64,000 nt of DNA from Rhodobacteraceae bacterium D3-12 (GTDB lineage Bacteria; Pseudomonadota; Alphaproteobacteria; Rhodobacterales; Rhodobacteraceae): NCBI GenBank assembly GCA_025916135.1, contig CP104793.1:2232001-2296000 (forward strand), written 5' to 3'. The notes under the pieces were generated by a model. It saw nothing but the letters and a program-made list of their open reading frames with translations, ran no database searches and was not told where the DNA came from. Positions 49,413 to 58,332 of this stretch are shown piece after piece; positions within the stretch are counted from its first letter, which is position 1, and the number at the start of each line of letters is the position of its first letter. The position numbers were made by a program, and so were the translations under genes.

Positions 49413-51143
49413 CTATTGCGCGGCGGTCGCAGACGCCTTGTTTGACGCCAATGCGTTCCATGCGTCGTATTGTGACAGGAATACGCGCCCGTTTAATTGC
49501 TCAAGAAAATGTGTGGTTTTGAGACGATCCATCACCGGCCCCTTTACCTCTGATAGATGCAGCCCAACACCTAGATCTGTCAGCCTGAGATTGATTGCCT
49601 CAAGACTTTCAAGCGCGGAATAGTCGATTTCATTCACCGCCGAACACATCAGAATCACGTGTTTCAAAGTTGGCCTCTGGGCAACGCGGTCTTGCACTAG
49701 ATCTTCGAGAAACCGGGCGTTCACAAAGTAGAGGCTTTCGTCCACACGCAGGGTAAGAACCGCAGTGTCAGTCTCGACATCATGCCGGTTGATATTGCGA
49801 AAATGGTTCGTCCCCGGCACGAGCCCAACCTCGGCCACATGGGGCTTGGATGTCTTGTAGAGGTGCAGAGCGATGGACAAAACAACGCCTGACGCCACGC
49901 CAAACTCAACCCCCGCCGTCAGGGTTAGCAGGATCGTCGCGGCGACAGCGGCAAAATCGGCACGAGAATAGCCCCAGGTTTTTTTCAAGATCGAGAAATC
50001 AACAAGACTAAGCACAGCAACGACGATGGTCGCGGCCAAGGTCGCCTTGGGCAGGTAGTAAATCAGCGGAGTGAGCGCGAGGGCTGCGATGGCAAGCCCA
50101 ATCGCGGTAAATGCGCCTGCCGCCGGTGTCTCGGCGCCCGCGTCAAAGTTCACAACCGAGCGCGAGAAACCGCCCGTGACCGGATAGCCGCCGGTAAAGG
50201 CCGCACCAAGGTTCGCGGCGCCCAGCCCGATAAGCTCTTGGTCGGGGTCAATGCGTTGGCGCTTTTTCGCGGCCAGCGTCTGTGCGACGGAAATAGATTC
50301 AACAAAGCCGATAATCGAGATCAGGATCGCGGGGATCGCCAACTGTTGGATCAACTCTGGCGCGCCGCCCGGCAAGGTCAACGGCGGCAAAGCTTGCGGC
50401 ACCTCGCCCACAATCGCAACACCGCGCCCGCCCAATCCAAAAGCCCAGACCGCAAGTGTCGTGACAACAACCGCCGCCACCGGCCCGGCCTTGGTCACGA
50501 TATCGGCTAAGAGCGGTCCGGCCCCCATGTTCACCAAAACCGGCTTCAACCCTTTTCGGACCCAAAACAAAAAAGCCGTCGCCATGATGCCGATAACCAG
50601 CGTGATGAGATTTACCTCGCCCAATCGGGCGAAAATGCTGCCGAGCATCTCAATCAGCGTGTGTCCACCCGCTTCAACCCCCAGAATGTGCTTAAGCTGG
50701 CTCGTTGCGATCAAGATTCCAGACGCGGTGATAAATCCCGCGATCACTGGATGGCTCAGGAAATTTGCCAAAAACCCCAAGCGGAAGATGCCCAACGCCA
50801 AGAGAAACCCGCCCGAAAGCCCCGCCAGCGTCAACGCCGCCACCGCATAGCCCGCCGTGCCCTGCTCGGCCACATTGCCAACCGCAGAGGCCGTCAGCAA
50901 CGACACAACGGCCACTGGCCCGACGGCAAGAGCCCGTGAGGTGCCAAACACCGCATAGAGCAAAATCGGCGCGATCGACGCGTAGATCCCCGCCTCGGGC
51001 GGCAATCCGGCAAGCAAGGCGTAGGCCAATGATTGCGGAATAAGCATGATCGTCACAATCACAGCCGCAACAAGGTCATTGGTCAGGGCCGCCCGGTCAT
51101 AACGGCGGCCCCAGTCGAGGATCGGAAAGTAACGGCGCAGCAT
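49413..51143 (-). CDS. SulP-family anion transporter with STAS domain
   Basis: 576 aa. About 12-14 helices with the SulP signature (IPQSLAYALLAGLPPEAGIYASIAPILLYAVFGTSRALAVGP), then a cytosolic STAS domain from about residue 450 (HVILMCSAVNEIDYSALESLEAIN). The family moves sulfate, bicarbonate or other anions. Its position at the end of the sulfur island suggests export or exchange of sulfate or sulfite formed there. Confidence 0.92.
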   Translation of the reverse strand: MLRRYFPILDWGRRYDRAALTNDLVAAVIVTIMLIPQSLAYALLAGLPPEAGIYASIAPILLYAVFGTSRALAVGPVAVVSLLTASAVGNVAEQGTAGYAVAALTLAGLSGGFLLALGIFRLGFLANFLSHPVIAGFITASGILIATSQLKHILGVEAGGHTLIEMLGSIFARLGEVNLITLVIGIMATAFLFWVRKGLKPVLVNMGAGPLLADIVTKAGPVAAVVVTTLAVWAFGLGGRGVAIVGEVPQALPPLTLPGGAPELIQQLAIPAILISIIGFVESISVAQTLAAKKRQRIDPDQELIGLGAANLGAAFTGGYPVTGGFSRSVVNFDAGAETPAAGAFTAIGLAIAALALTPLIYYLPKATLAATIVVAVLSLVDFSILKKTWGYSRADFAAVAATILLTLTAGVEFGVASGVVLSIALHLYKTSKPHVAEVGLVPGTNHFRNINRHDVETDTAVLTLRVDESLYFVNARFLEDLVQDRVAQRPTLKHVILMCSAVNEIDYSALESLEAINLRLTDLGVGLHLSEVKGPVMDRLKTTHFLEQLNGRVFLSQYDAWNALASNKASATAAQ

Positions 51144-51192
51144 CGTAGAGCCTATTGATTAATGGTAGAAGGAAACAGGGATAGGTTTGGGG

Positions 51193-52872
51193 TCATTCCG
51201 CCGACACTTGTATTTTTTCCGGCTTTGCCATCCATTCGTGACCACGCAACATTGCCTTCCAATAAATCGGCGGCAACAGGCGTTCCTTGAGCAGCCAAGC
51301 CGCCCGCGTTGGTTTGGTTCCGTCGATCAGCCATTTCGGAAAGCTGGGCTTTAACACTCCGCCATAGCCGAACTCGGCCAGCACGATCTTGCCGCGTTCC
51401 ACAGTCAGCGGACAAGAGCCGTAACCGTCGTATTGTGCCACTGCCGAGCGTCCGGCGATGTCTGCGACAATATTCTCTGCGACTGTCGGCGCCTGAATGC
51501 GTGCCGCTGCGGCGGTCTTGGCATTGGGTGCGTTCATCACGTCGCCCAGTGACCAGATATTATCGTAGGTTTTGTGGCGCAAAGTGGCCTGATCTACGTC
51601 GACCCACCCCGCTTTGTCGGCCAAAGGCGACACGCGGATGAAATCCGGCGCGGTTTGTGGCGGGCAGACATGCATCATGTCGAAATCCACGGTCACATCA
51701 CTCGGATCGCTGTCGGCTTTGTCCACCCTAAAGGTGGCAGTGCGCGCGGGTCCATCTACGGCAACGAGGGTGTGAAAGAAGTTCAATGTGGCGCTGTATT
51801 TTTCGACATATTCCATCAAGGCCGGGACGTAATCCTTGACGCCAAACAACACACCACCAGCGTTCATAAACTGAATATCAATGTTGTCTAAGACACCACT
51901 GCGCGACCAAGCGTCGCCAGACAGGTACATCGCCTTTTGCGGCGCACCGGCGCATTTGATCGGCATTGGCGGCTGTGTGAACAGCGCCCTCCCCGCCTTC
52001 ATGCCCTGAACCAACTCCCATGTGTAAGGCGCTAGATCATAACGATAATTTGATGTCACACCGTTGCGGCCCAAGGTCTCGACAAGCCCTTCAACCTTGC
52101 CCCAGTCAAGCTTGAGCCCCGGGCAAACAACAAGCCGCGCGTATTTCACCACCCGGCAACCGTCGAGGATGACGGCGTTGTTTTGCGGCTCGAATGCAGC
52201 CACGGCACCCTTGATCCAGTTCACACCGCGCGGGATCAGAGACGCCATGGTTTTAGCTGTCTGCTTGGCCTCGAAGACACCGCCTCCCACCATGGTCCAG
52301 CCGGGTTGGTAATAATGGGTGTCCGCCGGGTCGATCACGGCAATCGACAGATCGGATTTGCGCGCCTTCAGGCTGGCTGCAACCGAAATACCACCAGCCC
52401 CGCCGCCGACGATCACCACGTCAAAGCTGGCATCTCCGGTGTCCGTTGGCGTCTTGCCGCCATTGGCGATCCGGCGGGCGACCCCGTTCATGTCATAGCC
52501 CGCAGCCTTGGTCATGGCGAGGATTTCAGGGATCGGGCGTTTCTTGGCCTCATGCAGCGACCACAAGGTTGCCGAGCGCATGCCCGACCGGCAATAGGCC
52601 AGCACGGGCCTCTGAACATCGGCCAGCGCTTCGCCAAAGGCGGCTACATCCTCATCTGAGACCAGCCCGGCGACGATCGGCACATAGCGGGCGTCGATCC
52701 CTACAGACTTAGCCGCAGCTTCGATTTCCTCAAAACTTGGCTGGTCGATCCCCTCCCCGTCTGGCCGGTTGCAGATGATGGCGCGTATCCCCGCCGCTTT
52801 GATCGCGTCCAAATCGCTTACCGCGATCTGTGCTGAGACCTTGGTTTTTGACGAAATTGATTTCATGTCCAT
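51193..52872 (-). CDS. Fusion of a rhodanese/DUF442-type domain with a sulfide:quinone oxidoreductase-like flavoprotein
   Basis: 559 aa. Residues 1-135 form a DUF442 (TIGR01244-type) domain with the loop CRSGMRS (Cys94), a 6-residue loop as in rhodaneses. From residue 151 (DVVIVGGGAGG) an FAD-binding SQR-like protein follows, with HYYQPGWTMVGGGVF, PIKCAGAPQK and YDGYGSCPLT carrying the redox-site cysteines. This would couple sulfide oxidation to quinone with transfer of the resulting sulfane sulfur to the attached domain. The persulfide dioxygenase gene is 27 bases upstream. The domain fusion is known in this order as an annotated architecture. Confidence 0.9.
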   Translation of the reverse strand: MDMKSISSKTKVSAQIAVSDLDAIKAAGIRAIICNRPDGEGIDQPSFEEIEAAAKSVGIDARYVPIVAGLVSDEDVAAFGEALADVQRPVLAYCRSGMRSATLWSLHEAKKRPIPEILAMTKAAGYDMNGVARRIANGGKTPTDTGDASFDVVIVGGGAGGISVAASLKARKSDLSIAVIDPADTHYYQPGWTMVGGGVFEAKQTAKTMASLIPRGVNWIKGAVAAFEPQNNAVILDGCRVVKYARLVVCPGLKLDWGKVEGLVETLGRNGVTSNYRYDLAPYTWELVQGMKAGRALFTQPPMPIKCAGAPQKAMYLSGDAWSRSGVLDNIDIQFMNAGGVLFGVKDYVPALMEYVEKYSATLNFFHTLVAVDGPARTATFRVDKADSDPSDVTVDFDMMHVCPPQTAPDFIRVSPLADKAGWVDVDQATLRHKTYDNIWSLGDVMNAPNAKTAAAARIQAPTVAENIVADIAGRSAVAQYDGYGSCPLTVERGKIVLAEFGYGGVLKPSFPKWLIDGTKPTRAAWLLKERLLPPIYWKAMLRGHEWMAKPEKIQVSAE

Positions 52873-52899
52873 CGGTAATCTCCTCCCTCAAAGGTGCGC

Positions 52900-53784
52900 T
52901 CAAAGGCCGTTGACCGGCACTTTCAGCATCGGGTTACCATCCTCATCCGTCGGCACTTCACCGGCACGCATGTTCACTTGGAGCGACGGAATAATGAGCT
53001 TGGGCATGGCGAGCGTCGCATCACGCTCGGTGCGGAATTTGACGAAGTCTTCCTTGGTTTTGCCGCCACCGACATGAATGTTATGCGCCTTTTCTTCGCC
53101 AACCGTTGTTTCCCACTGGATGTCGCGACCATTGGGACCGTAGTCGTGGCACATAAAGAGACGCATCTCGTCAGGCAGGCTCAGCACCTTCTGGATCGAG
53201 TCATACAGCGTTGCCGCATCTCCACCCGGAAAATCCGCGCGCGCCGAACCGCCATCAGGCATAAACAACGTGTCGCCGGTAAAGGCCGCATCGCCCATCA
53301 CATGCACCATACAGGCGGGCGTGTGGCCGGGCGTATACATCGCGAACGCAGGCATGTTGCCGACCATATAGGTGTCGCCATCTTCAAACAGTCGATCAAA
53401 CTGACTGCCATCCCGCTGAAACTCTGTGCCTTCGTTGAACACCTTGCCGAAGGTGTCCTGCACGACCATGATCTTGGCGCCGATACCAATCTTACCACCC
53501 AGTTTCTGTTGGATATAAGGCGCAGCCGACAGGTGGTCGGCGTGGACATGGGTCTCGATGATCCATTCCAGCTTCAGGCCTCGGGACTGCACCTCACCAA
53601 TCAAATTGTCCGCATGATCATAGGTGATCCGCCCGGCGGCATAATCAATATCCATGACGCTATCAACAATGGCACAAGCGTCTGATGTCGGGTCTTTCAC
53701 GATATAGCTGATCGTGTTGGTCGCTTCGTCGAAAAAAGCCTGAACTTCGGGTTTAAAGTCCATTTGGACGGGATAGTCAGTCAT
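52900..53784 (-). CDS. MBL-fold persulfide dioxygenase (ETHE1/Blh-like)
   Basis: 294 aa metallo-beta-lactamase fold. The metal motif THVHADHL (about 79-86), PGHTPACMVHV, GDTLF and CHDYGP are all present. Enzymes of this type oxidise glutathione persulfide to sulfite, the step after SQR. The position between the SQR fusion and the YeeE transporters in a co-directional operon supports this role. Confidence 0.9.
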   Translation of the reverse strand: MTDYPVQMDFKPEVQAFFDEATNTISYIVKDPTSDACAIVDSVMDIDYAAGRITYDHADNLIGEVQSRGLKLEWIIETHVHADHLSAAPYIQQKLGGKIGIGAKIMVVQDTFGKVFNEGTEFQRDGSQFDRLFEDGDTYMVGNMPAFAMYTPGHTPACMVHVMGDAAFTGDTLFMPDGGSARADFPGGDAATLYDSIQKVLSLPDEMRLFMCHDYGPNGRDIQWETTVGEEKAHNIHVGGGKTKEDFVKFRTERDATLAMPKLIIPSLQVNMRAGEVPTDEDGNPMLKVPVNGL

Positions 53785-53805
53785 GTTGTATCCTCCAAGA
53801 TTGAG

Positions 53806-54243
53806 TTAGGTCGATGCACGGTTTGCACCGGCGGCAAATGATTGCAGAGCCCGGGCCAAGAATATTCCGACCACCAGCGCGCCGGTGAAGGCAAAGACCT
53901 CCCAGCGTCCGGTTCCGAGCACAGGCAGCGCCCCGCCGGGACAAAACCCAGAGATGCCCCAGCCGATGCCGAACACTGCCGAGCCGCCTACTAGCTTTGC
54001 GTCGATCACGCGCGAGCCCGGCAGATTGAACCCCGCCTCCAAAAGCGGCGCTGGTCGGCGGAAAACCAGCCGGTAGCCGATGAAAGTCGTAACCAAAGCG
54101 CCCCCCATGACCATGATCAAGGACGGGCCCCAAGCCCCTGCTATGTCAAAGAAATTGAGAACCTTGGCCGGGTTAGCCATGCCCGAGATCGAGATGCCCA
54201 CGCCAAAGACGAGGCCGGTTAGATAAGGCAAAATAAATCGCAT
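53806..54243 (-). CDS. YeeE/YedE-type membrane protein (DUF6691-like), half 1
   Basis: 145 aa, four helices. Motifs GVGISISGMANPAKVLNFFD and GIGWGISGFCPGGALPVLGTG hold the conserved Cys of YeeE/YedE proteins, which import thiosulfate or related sulfur species. It pairs with the next gene to build one two-part transporter. Confidence 0.88.
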   Translation of the reverse strand: MRFILPYLTGLVFGVGISISGMANPAKVLNFFDIAGAWGPSLIMVMGGALVTTFIGYRLVFRRPAPLLEAGFNLPGSRVIDAKLVGGSAVFGIGWGISGFCPGGALPVLGTGRWEVFAFTGALVVGIFLARALQSFAAGANRAST

Positions 54244-54246
54244 GGG

Positions 54247-54681
54247 TCAGCCTCCGAAAACGTGGCGAACGAGGTAAACCGTGACAAACGTCACAGCCAT
54301 AAATGTCACCGTGGCGACGATAGAACGCGGCGAAAGCCGCGCCATGCCGCAGACACCGTGACCAGAGGTGCACCCCGACCCAAAGGTCACGCCTACACCC
54401 ACAATCAACCCGCCAATCAACAACAGTGGCAAACTGACGGGCACCTGCACCAGCGGCATCTCTCCAGTGATGACAGCAACCAGCAGCGGGCCGCTGACCA
54501 TGCCCAGCAACAGAGCCGCGCGCCAAGCAAAGTCGCTGCTCGACTCCGGCTGGAAAATACCGGCGAGAATACCGGTCGCGCCCATGACGCGCCCGGCAAT
54601 CAGCATCAACATCGTCGATGCTATTCCAATCAACACTCCGCCAGAAACCGAGGCCAGAGGGGTAAACTCTGTTACGATCAT
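54247..54681 (-). CDS. YeeE/YedE-type membrane protein, half 2
   Basis: 144 aa, four helices with GGVLIGIASTMLMLIAGRVMGATGI and VTFGSGCTSGHGVCGMARLSPRS, the second having two Cys in the conserved GSGCTSGHGVCG loop. It starts within the stop of the DUF2892 gene (4-base overlap) and ends 3 bases before its partner. Confidence 0.9.
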   Translation of the reverse strand: MIVTEFTPLASVSGGVLIGIASTMLMLIAGRVMGATGILAGIFQPESSSDFAWRAALLLGMVSGPLLVAVITGEMPLVQVPVSLPLLLIGGLIVGVGVTFGSGCTSGHGVCGMARLSPRSIVATVTFMAVTFVTVYLVRHVFGG

Positions 54682-54890
54682 TTTGACTTTCCACAGGTGC
54701 GAACACCCAGAATGCTATAAAGTGGGCAATTGCCGACAAGCGAGGTCACGACAAAGACGACCGCAACCAAAAGGGCGAGCCAAAACAGCCACCCCGCCCC
54801 AAGCGCGTCTGTCGCCAAGGCGACATAAGCCAGCACCGCCGCAACAAGCAGGCGCAGGCCCCGATCAATATTTCCCATATTTGTGGTCAT
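54678..54890 (-). CDS. DUF2892 (YgaP-like) membrane protein
   Basis: 70 aa with two helices (about 9-28 and 32-52) and the closing motif NCPLYSILGVRTC with two cysteines. In other bacteria this domain is fused to a rhodanese (YgaP) or sits in sulfide-detoxification operons. It is the first gene of the DUF2892-YeeE-YeeE-PDO-SQR operon. Confidence 0.9.
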   Translation of the reverse strand: MTTNMGNIDRGLRLLVAAVLAYVALATDALGAGWLFWLALLVAVVFVVTSLVGNCPLYSILGVRTCGKSK

Positions 54891-54948
54891 CTTCAGCTCC
54901 CTTGCAGATTCGCTTGGGAGAAAGTGACACAGGCAGGCTCACACCCTC

Positions 54949-54963
54949 GGTGACTTCGTCACC
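54949..54963. promoter_or_regulatory. GGTGACTTCGTCACC operator, site 1
   Basis: Perfect inverted repeat GGTGAC-TTC-GTCACC, centred about 66 bases before the DUF2892 start codon. The same motif occurs at 60651 and 63891 before other genes of the island. Likely bound by the Crp/Fnr protein encoded 41 bases away. Confidence 0.78.
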
Positions 54964-55003
54964 AAACTTTCCGACCCTATGTCAGGCAGCGGCCAATCAC
55001 CTG

Positions 55004-55678
55004 TCAAACACCGGCAGAACGCACCAAACGCTCAAGCCCTGCCCGACCGATCAGATGCACTTCGCCGCGCGATTGCTCGACCCATCCGCGCCGCTGAAAT
55101 TCACCCAGCGTGCGCGAGACAACCTCGCGCGCCGTGCCCAGCTCGACCCCAAGGGCTGCATGGGTGGCATGCACCACCTCGCCCTCATCGGCGAGTTCCA
55201 AAAGCCGATTGGCAAGCCGCACGTCCATCTTTTGAAAGACAATGTCGTCGATCAGGGTAAAAAGATCGGTGATGCGCCGGGAATAAGCCGCGAAGACAAA
55301 TTGTCGAAACACCGGCGAACGGGCCACAAGCGCGTCAAAGGTCGCCCGTGGAATGGCAACTGCGCGCACATCGGTTTCGGCAATCCCGTCAGCGGAATAA
55401 TCCTCAAAGGCCAACATGCAGGCGGTGGTCAAAACACAGCTTTCCCCGGCGTGCACGCGATATAGCGACACCTCGCGCCCGGTCTCTGACTTTTGCTGCA
55501 CGCGGACGGTGCCATCCAGCAGCAACAGCAGGTTATCTGCGGATTGTCCCGGTGCAAAAACCGCCGTGCCGGCCGTCATCGAAACGACCTGACTTCCCGC
55601 GATCAGCTCGGCGCGAATGTCGGCCGGTAGTTTTTTGAGACCTGCAAAACGGTCAATCCAGTCGAAATCAGCGGCCAT
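55004..55678 (-). CDS. Crp/Fnr-family regulator with two cysteines
   Basis: 224 aa. A cyclic-nucleotide-type beta-barrel (residues about 25-115), a dimer helix, and a winged HTH (ALGVELGTAREVVSRTLGEFQRRGWVEQSRGEVHLI) with the RE..SR pattern that reads GTGA-type half sites. There is no N-terminal Fe-S cysteine cluster as in FNR. The only two cysteines, Cys81 and Cys87 (GESCVLTTACML), sit where Crp proteins bind effector, so they could sense persulfide or another thiol oxidant; that is inference. It is placed at the head of the island next to its probable operator. Confidence 0.9.
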   Translation of the reverse strand: MAADFDWIDRFAGLKKLPADIRAELIAGSQVVSMTAGTAVFAPGQSADNLLLLLDGTVRVQQKSETGREVSLYRVHAGESCVLTTACMLAFEDYSADGIAETDVRAVAIPRATFDALVARSPVFRQFVFAAYSRRITDLFTLIDDIVFQKMDVRLANRLLELADEGEVVHATHAALGVELGTAREVVSRTLGEFQRRGWVEQSRGEVHLIGRAGLERLVRSAGV

Positions 55679-55702
55679 CTGTTAACTCCTTGTCGGGGCG
55701 TT

Positions 55703-55730
55703 TCCGGCGCGGTTTTCGCCGCGCCGGAAC
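55703..55730. terminator. Strong GC hairpin between peroxiredoxin and Crp genes
   Basis: TTCCGGCGCGG pairs perfectly with CCGCGCCGGAA over a 6-base loop. It lies 8 bases beyond the peroxiredoxin stop on the minus strand. No T run follows on either side, so it may only weaken read-through into the Crp gene. Confidence 0.5.
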
Positions 55731-55738
55731 TTGGTAAA

Positions 55739-56398
55739 TCACAACGCTCTGGTCGAAAAGTACCAATCCTTTGTCTCAAAGCCTTCTTGCATCCGGGCTT
55801 CGGCCGCGTCGGTTGTTTGCGGCGTTGGCACGATTACATCCTCACCGGGCTGCCAGTTTTCGGGGGTCGCGACCTTATGCTCCTCTGACGTTTGCAGGGC
55901 GCGGACAAGGCGCAGGAACTCATCCACCGAGCGACCATTGGTCATCGGGTAATAGACCATCGCCCTAAGCACGCCCTCAGGGTCAATTACAAAAGTGGCA
56001 CGCACCGCTTGTGTATCCGACGCTCCGGGCTGCACCATACCATAAGCCTGTGCCACCTTCATATCGAGGTCGGCAATAATGGGGAAGTTGATATCAACTC
56101 CAAAGCTTTCCTTGATCGAACGAACCCAAGCGATGTGGGCATAATGGCTGTCGATCGACAGGCCCAAAAGCTCGGTGTCGAGCTTGGCGAAGTCTTCGGA
56201 CCGTTTGGCAAAGGCGGTGAATTCCGTTGTGCAAACCGGAGTAAAGTCCGCCGGGTGCGAGAAAAGAACCAGCCATTTACCGCGGTAATCCGCCAGTGAC
56301 TTGGTGCCATGGGTCGTCAGCGCCGTAAAATCCGGTGCGGCTTCGTTCAGGCGTGGCAAGCCTGCGACGGGGGTCTGAAAAGTGTCGTGAGCAGTCAT
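55739..56398 (-). CDS. 1-Cys peroxiredoxin (Prx6 type)
   Basis: 219 aa. The peroxidatic motif HPADFTPVCTTEF puts the active Cys at residue 56; no other Cys exists in the protein, so it is a 1-Cys enzyme. The C-terminal extension (VATPENWQPGEDVIVPTP) is typical of Prx6. It reduces peroxides or possibly persulfides. The divergent oxyR-like gene starts 101 bases away and likely controls it. Confidence 0.93.
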   Translation of the reverse strand: MTAHDTFQTPVAGLPRLNEAAPDFTALTTHGTKSLADYRGKWLVLFSHPADFTPVCTTEFTAFAKRSEDFAKLDTELLGLSIDSHYAHIAWVRSIKESFGVDINFPIIADLDMKVAQAYGMVQPGASDTQAVRATFVIDPEGVLRAMVYYPMTNGRSVDEFLRLVRALQTSEEHKVATPENWQPGEDVIVPTPQTTDAAEARMQEGFETKDWYFSTRAL

Positions 56399-56475
56399 CT
56401 CGTGTCTCCTTGTTTGGTGATGAGGAAGAGATACGCCGTCGAGGTTAATTGTGGGAATTGATTGATTGATGGTTT

Positions 56476-56496
56476 GTTATTCAATATATCAATAAC
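56476..56496. promoter_or_regulatory. Inverted repeat in the peroxiredoxin/oxyR-like gap
   Basis: GTTATT ... AATAAC with a 9-base AT spacer, ending 3 bases before the oxyR-like start codon. It fits a LysR-type T-N11-A site for autoregulation and control of the divergent peroxiredoxin gene. Confidence 0.5.
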
Positions 56497-56499
56497 CAA

Positions 56500-57412
56500 A
56501 TGACAACGATCCGCCAACTCCGCTTTCTGGTCGCTCTCGCCGACACGCAGAATTTCTCGCGCGCGGCAGAGCTTTGCAATGTGACGCAACCTACCCTGTC
56601 CAGTGGGCTCAAAGAGTTGGAAGCACGGCTTGGCGTCCAGGTGGCGGAACGTAGCAAGCACTCGGTCCTGATGACCCCGCTCGGCGTCGATTTGGCAGAA
56701 CGGGCGCGTGATATACTGGCTCAAGTGCAGGATTTTGAGGACCGCGCGGCGCGTGATGCCGTTAATGGCACCACACAATTGCGGCTGGGGACGATTCCGA
56801 CGATCGGGCCATTCCTTATGCCACGGACCATGCCGCTGTTGCGTCGTTCATTTCCCGATATGGCGCTTTACCTGCGCGAAGAGTTGACCGACTCTTTGAT
56901 TGCGGGGCTGGTCGATGGTCGTCTCGATGTCATTTTGATCGCGCGCCCGTTTGACTTGCCGCCACAAGTCGTGGCCGAGCCGCTCTTTTCCGACAGTTAT
57001 CAATTGGCGACCCCCTCACTCACCCGTTGGCAAATCAATCGTCGGTATCGGGCAACACCTCGCCGAGCACCCCTTGCTTTTGCTTGAGCGCGGGCATTGC
57101 CTGCAACGCCATGCTCTGTCCAGCTTTCCGGGCATTGCCCTCGACGAAGACCCGAGCTTTGCCGCAACGTCCCTGCCAACTCTCATTGCGATGGTTGAAG
57201 AAGGGTTGGGCATCACGCTGTTGCCGCAACTTGCGCTTGATGCGGGGGCGATGCGGGGGCATCAGATCCATTTGAGCGATCTGCCAAAGGCTTGCCCGCG
57301 CGAAATTGTCCTTGCCTCGCGCCGATCATCGGCTCAGGGCGATCTTTATCGCGCGCTCGCAAAGGTGCTGCGCCGCGCCCGCCAAGCTCTTGAGGACACA
57401 GCACAGCTTTGA
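56500..57412 (+). pseudogene. oxyR: OxyR-like LysR regulator, two frameshifts
   Basis: The first 175 residues are intact: HTH MTTIRQLRFLVALADTQNFS, TQPTLSSGLKELE, then the effector domain to FSDSYQLATP. The frame then changes at 57011-57015 (five C; six would give ATPLTHPLANQSSVSG) and again at 57050-57052 (three G; four expected), after which QHLAEHPLLLLERGHCLQRH to the end at 57412 is good OxyR-like sequence. GHC is the peroxide-sensing Cys of OxyR, but the expected resolving Cys nine residues later is not seen in the read frame (HALSSF). Intact length would be about 304 aa. Confidence 0.8.
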
Positions 57413-57440
57413 CGCGGCTCTCGCACGCGCGCCCTTTGTT

Positions 57441-57679
57441 TTACGCTTCGACCATGACGAGGCGATGCAACACGCGGCGCACAAACGGTGCAACCACAAG
57501 GACAGTCGGAAAGGCGATGGCCCAAGACGAAACCCAGGACGACAGCCAATTCCAGATAAACCCCTCAACAAGCCCGATTGCAAAAAAGTCGAAACGCCTG
57601 AGATCAGGAACGACATGAAACACGACAGGAAAAGTCCAAAGGCGATCTGTTCGAACCGCGACGGAATAAAAGGACGCAT
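57441..57679 (-). pseudogene. DUF2798 small membrane protein, one frameshift
   Basis: The start MRPFIPSRFEQIAFGLFLSC and helix 1 read in one frame to GVSTF. The rest (AIGLVEGFIWNWLSSWVSSW then AIAFPTVLVVAPFVRRVLHRLV) is in the next frame. The break is the A run at 57582-57587 (six; seven would join the halves). Joined, it is about 79 aa with two helices, as usual for the family. Function unknown. Confidence 0.78.
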
Positions 57680-57741
57680 AGCAAAACTCTCAGTTTGCGG
57701 TGGCAGGCCGCGTGGTTAAAACAACGCGGCCTGCGTGGGTA

Positions 57742-58182
57742 TCAAAAGCTCAAAACCGTATCGGCATCCAGCAAGTCGGAGGCCATGGCACCGGGTTTGG
57801 CAACGCCGACACCCTCGATCAGCACCGAGGCATCTGCACTACGCCCCGGCAAGTAAATCGCGCAAACCTCAACGCTCGCGCCTGTCTTGGCCTGAATGGC
57901 TTTCATCAACCCTTGCGGGCTCATGCCGCGTGGCGGCTGCCCCGCGGTGGCGCTTTCCGGCGCGTTTTTCAACGCAAGGTCACCAGCGGGACCACACAAC
58001 AGGATATGCGCTTTGGCCCCTTGCTGGGCGGCCTGCATGGTCAACACCATGGCCATCAATTGGGTCTGTGGTTCGGGCGAGGTTACAACCGTCACCAATT
58101 CAGTGGCGTCATCAGCTTGCGAAACCGTGGCTGCAAACCCGGCCAAAGCGGCAAGACCTGCTGCACGCAAAAACGTCTTCAT
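57742..58182 (-). CDS. DsrE-family protein, exported
   Basis: 146 aa with a signal peptide (MKTFLRAAGLAALAGFAATVSQA). The DsrE-like fold follows (VTSPEPQTQLMAMVLTMQAAQQGAKAHILLCGPAGDLAL, MKAIQAKTGASVEVCAIYLPGR). Its two mature cysteines (LLCGP, VEVCAIY) are at the usual places. Family members carry or pass sulfane sulfur; here it would act in the periplasm, in line with the island's theme. Confidence 0.85.
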   Translation of the reverse strand: MKTFLRAAGLAALAGFAATVSQADDATELVTVVTSPEPQTQLMAMVLTMQAAQQGAKAHILLCGPAGDLALKNAPESATAGQPPRGMSPQGLMKAIQAKTGASVEVCAIYLPGRSADASVLIEGVGVAKPGAMASDLLDADTVLSF

Positions 58183-58231
58183 GTCTGAAATCCTTTCTAG
58201 AGTTGCTTTGGCAGAGAGAATGCATGCACCC

Positions 58232-58259
58232 GCGCCGTCCGGCCTGAACCGGACGGCGC
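58232..58259. terminator. Perfect GC hairpin between bacterioferritin and DsrE genes
   Basis: GCGCCGTCCGG pairs with CCGGACGGCGC over a 6-base loop. There is no T run on the minus (coding) side; a T run exists 12 bases off on the plus side. It may separate the two minus-strand transcripts. Confidence 0.45.
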
Positions 58260-58332
58260 TCTTGACAGATTTTTTGGATCAACTATTAGGGGCTGAACGG
58301 ATGCTCACGGCCCAATGCGGCCACGCCTGACT

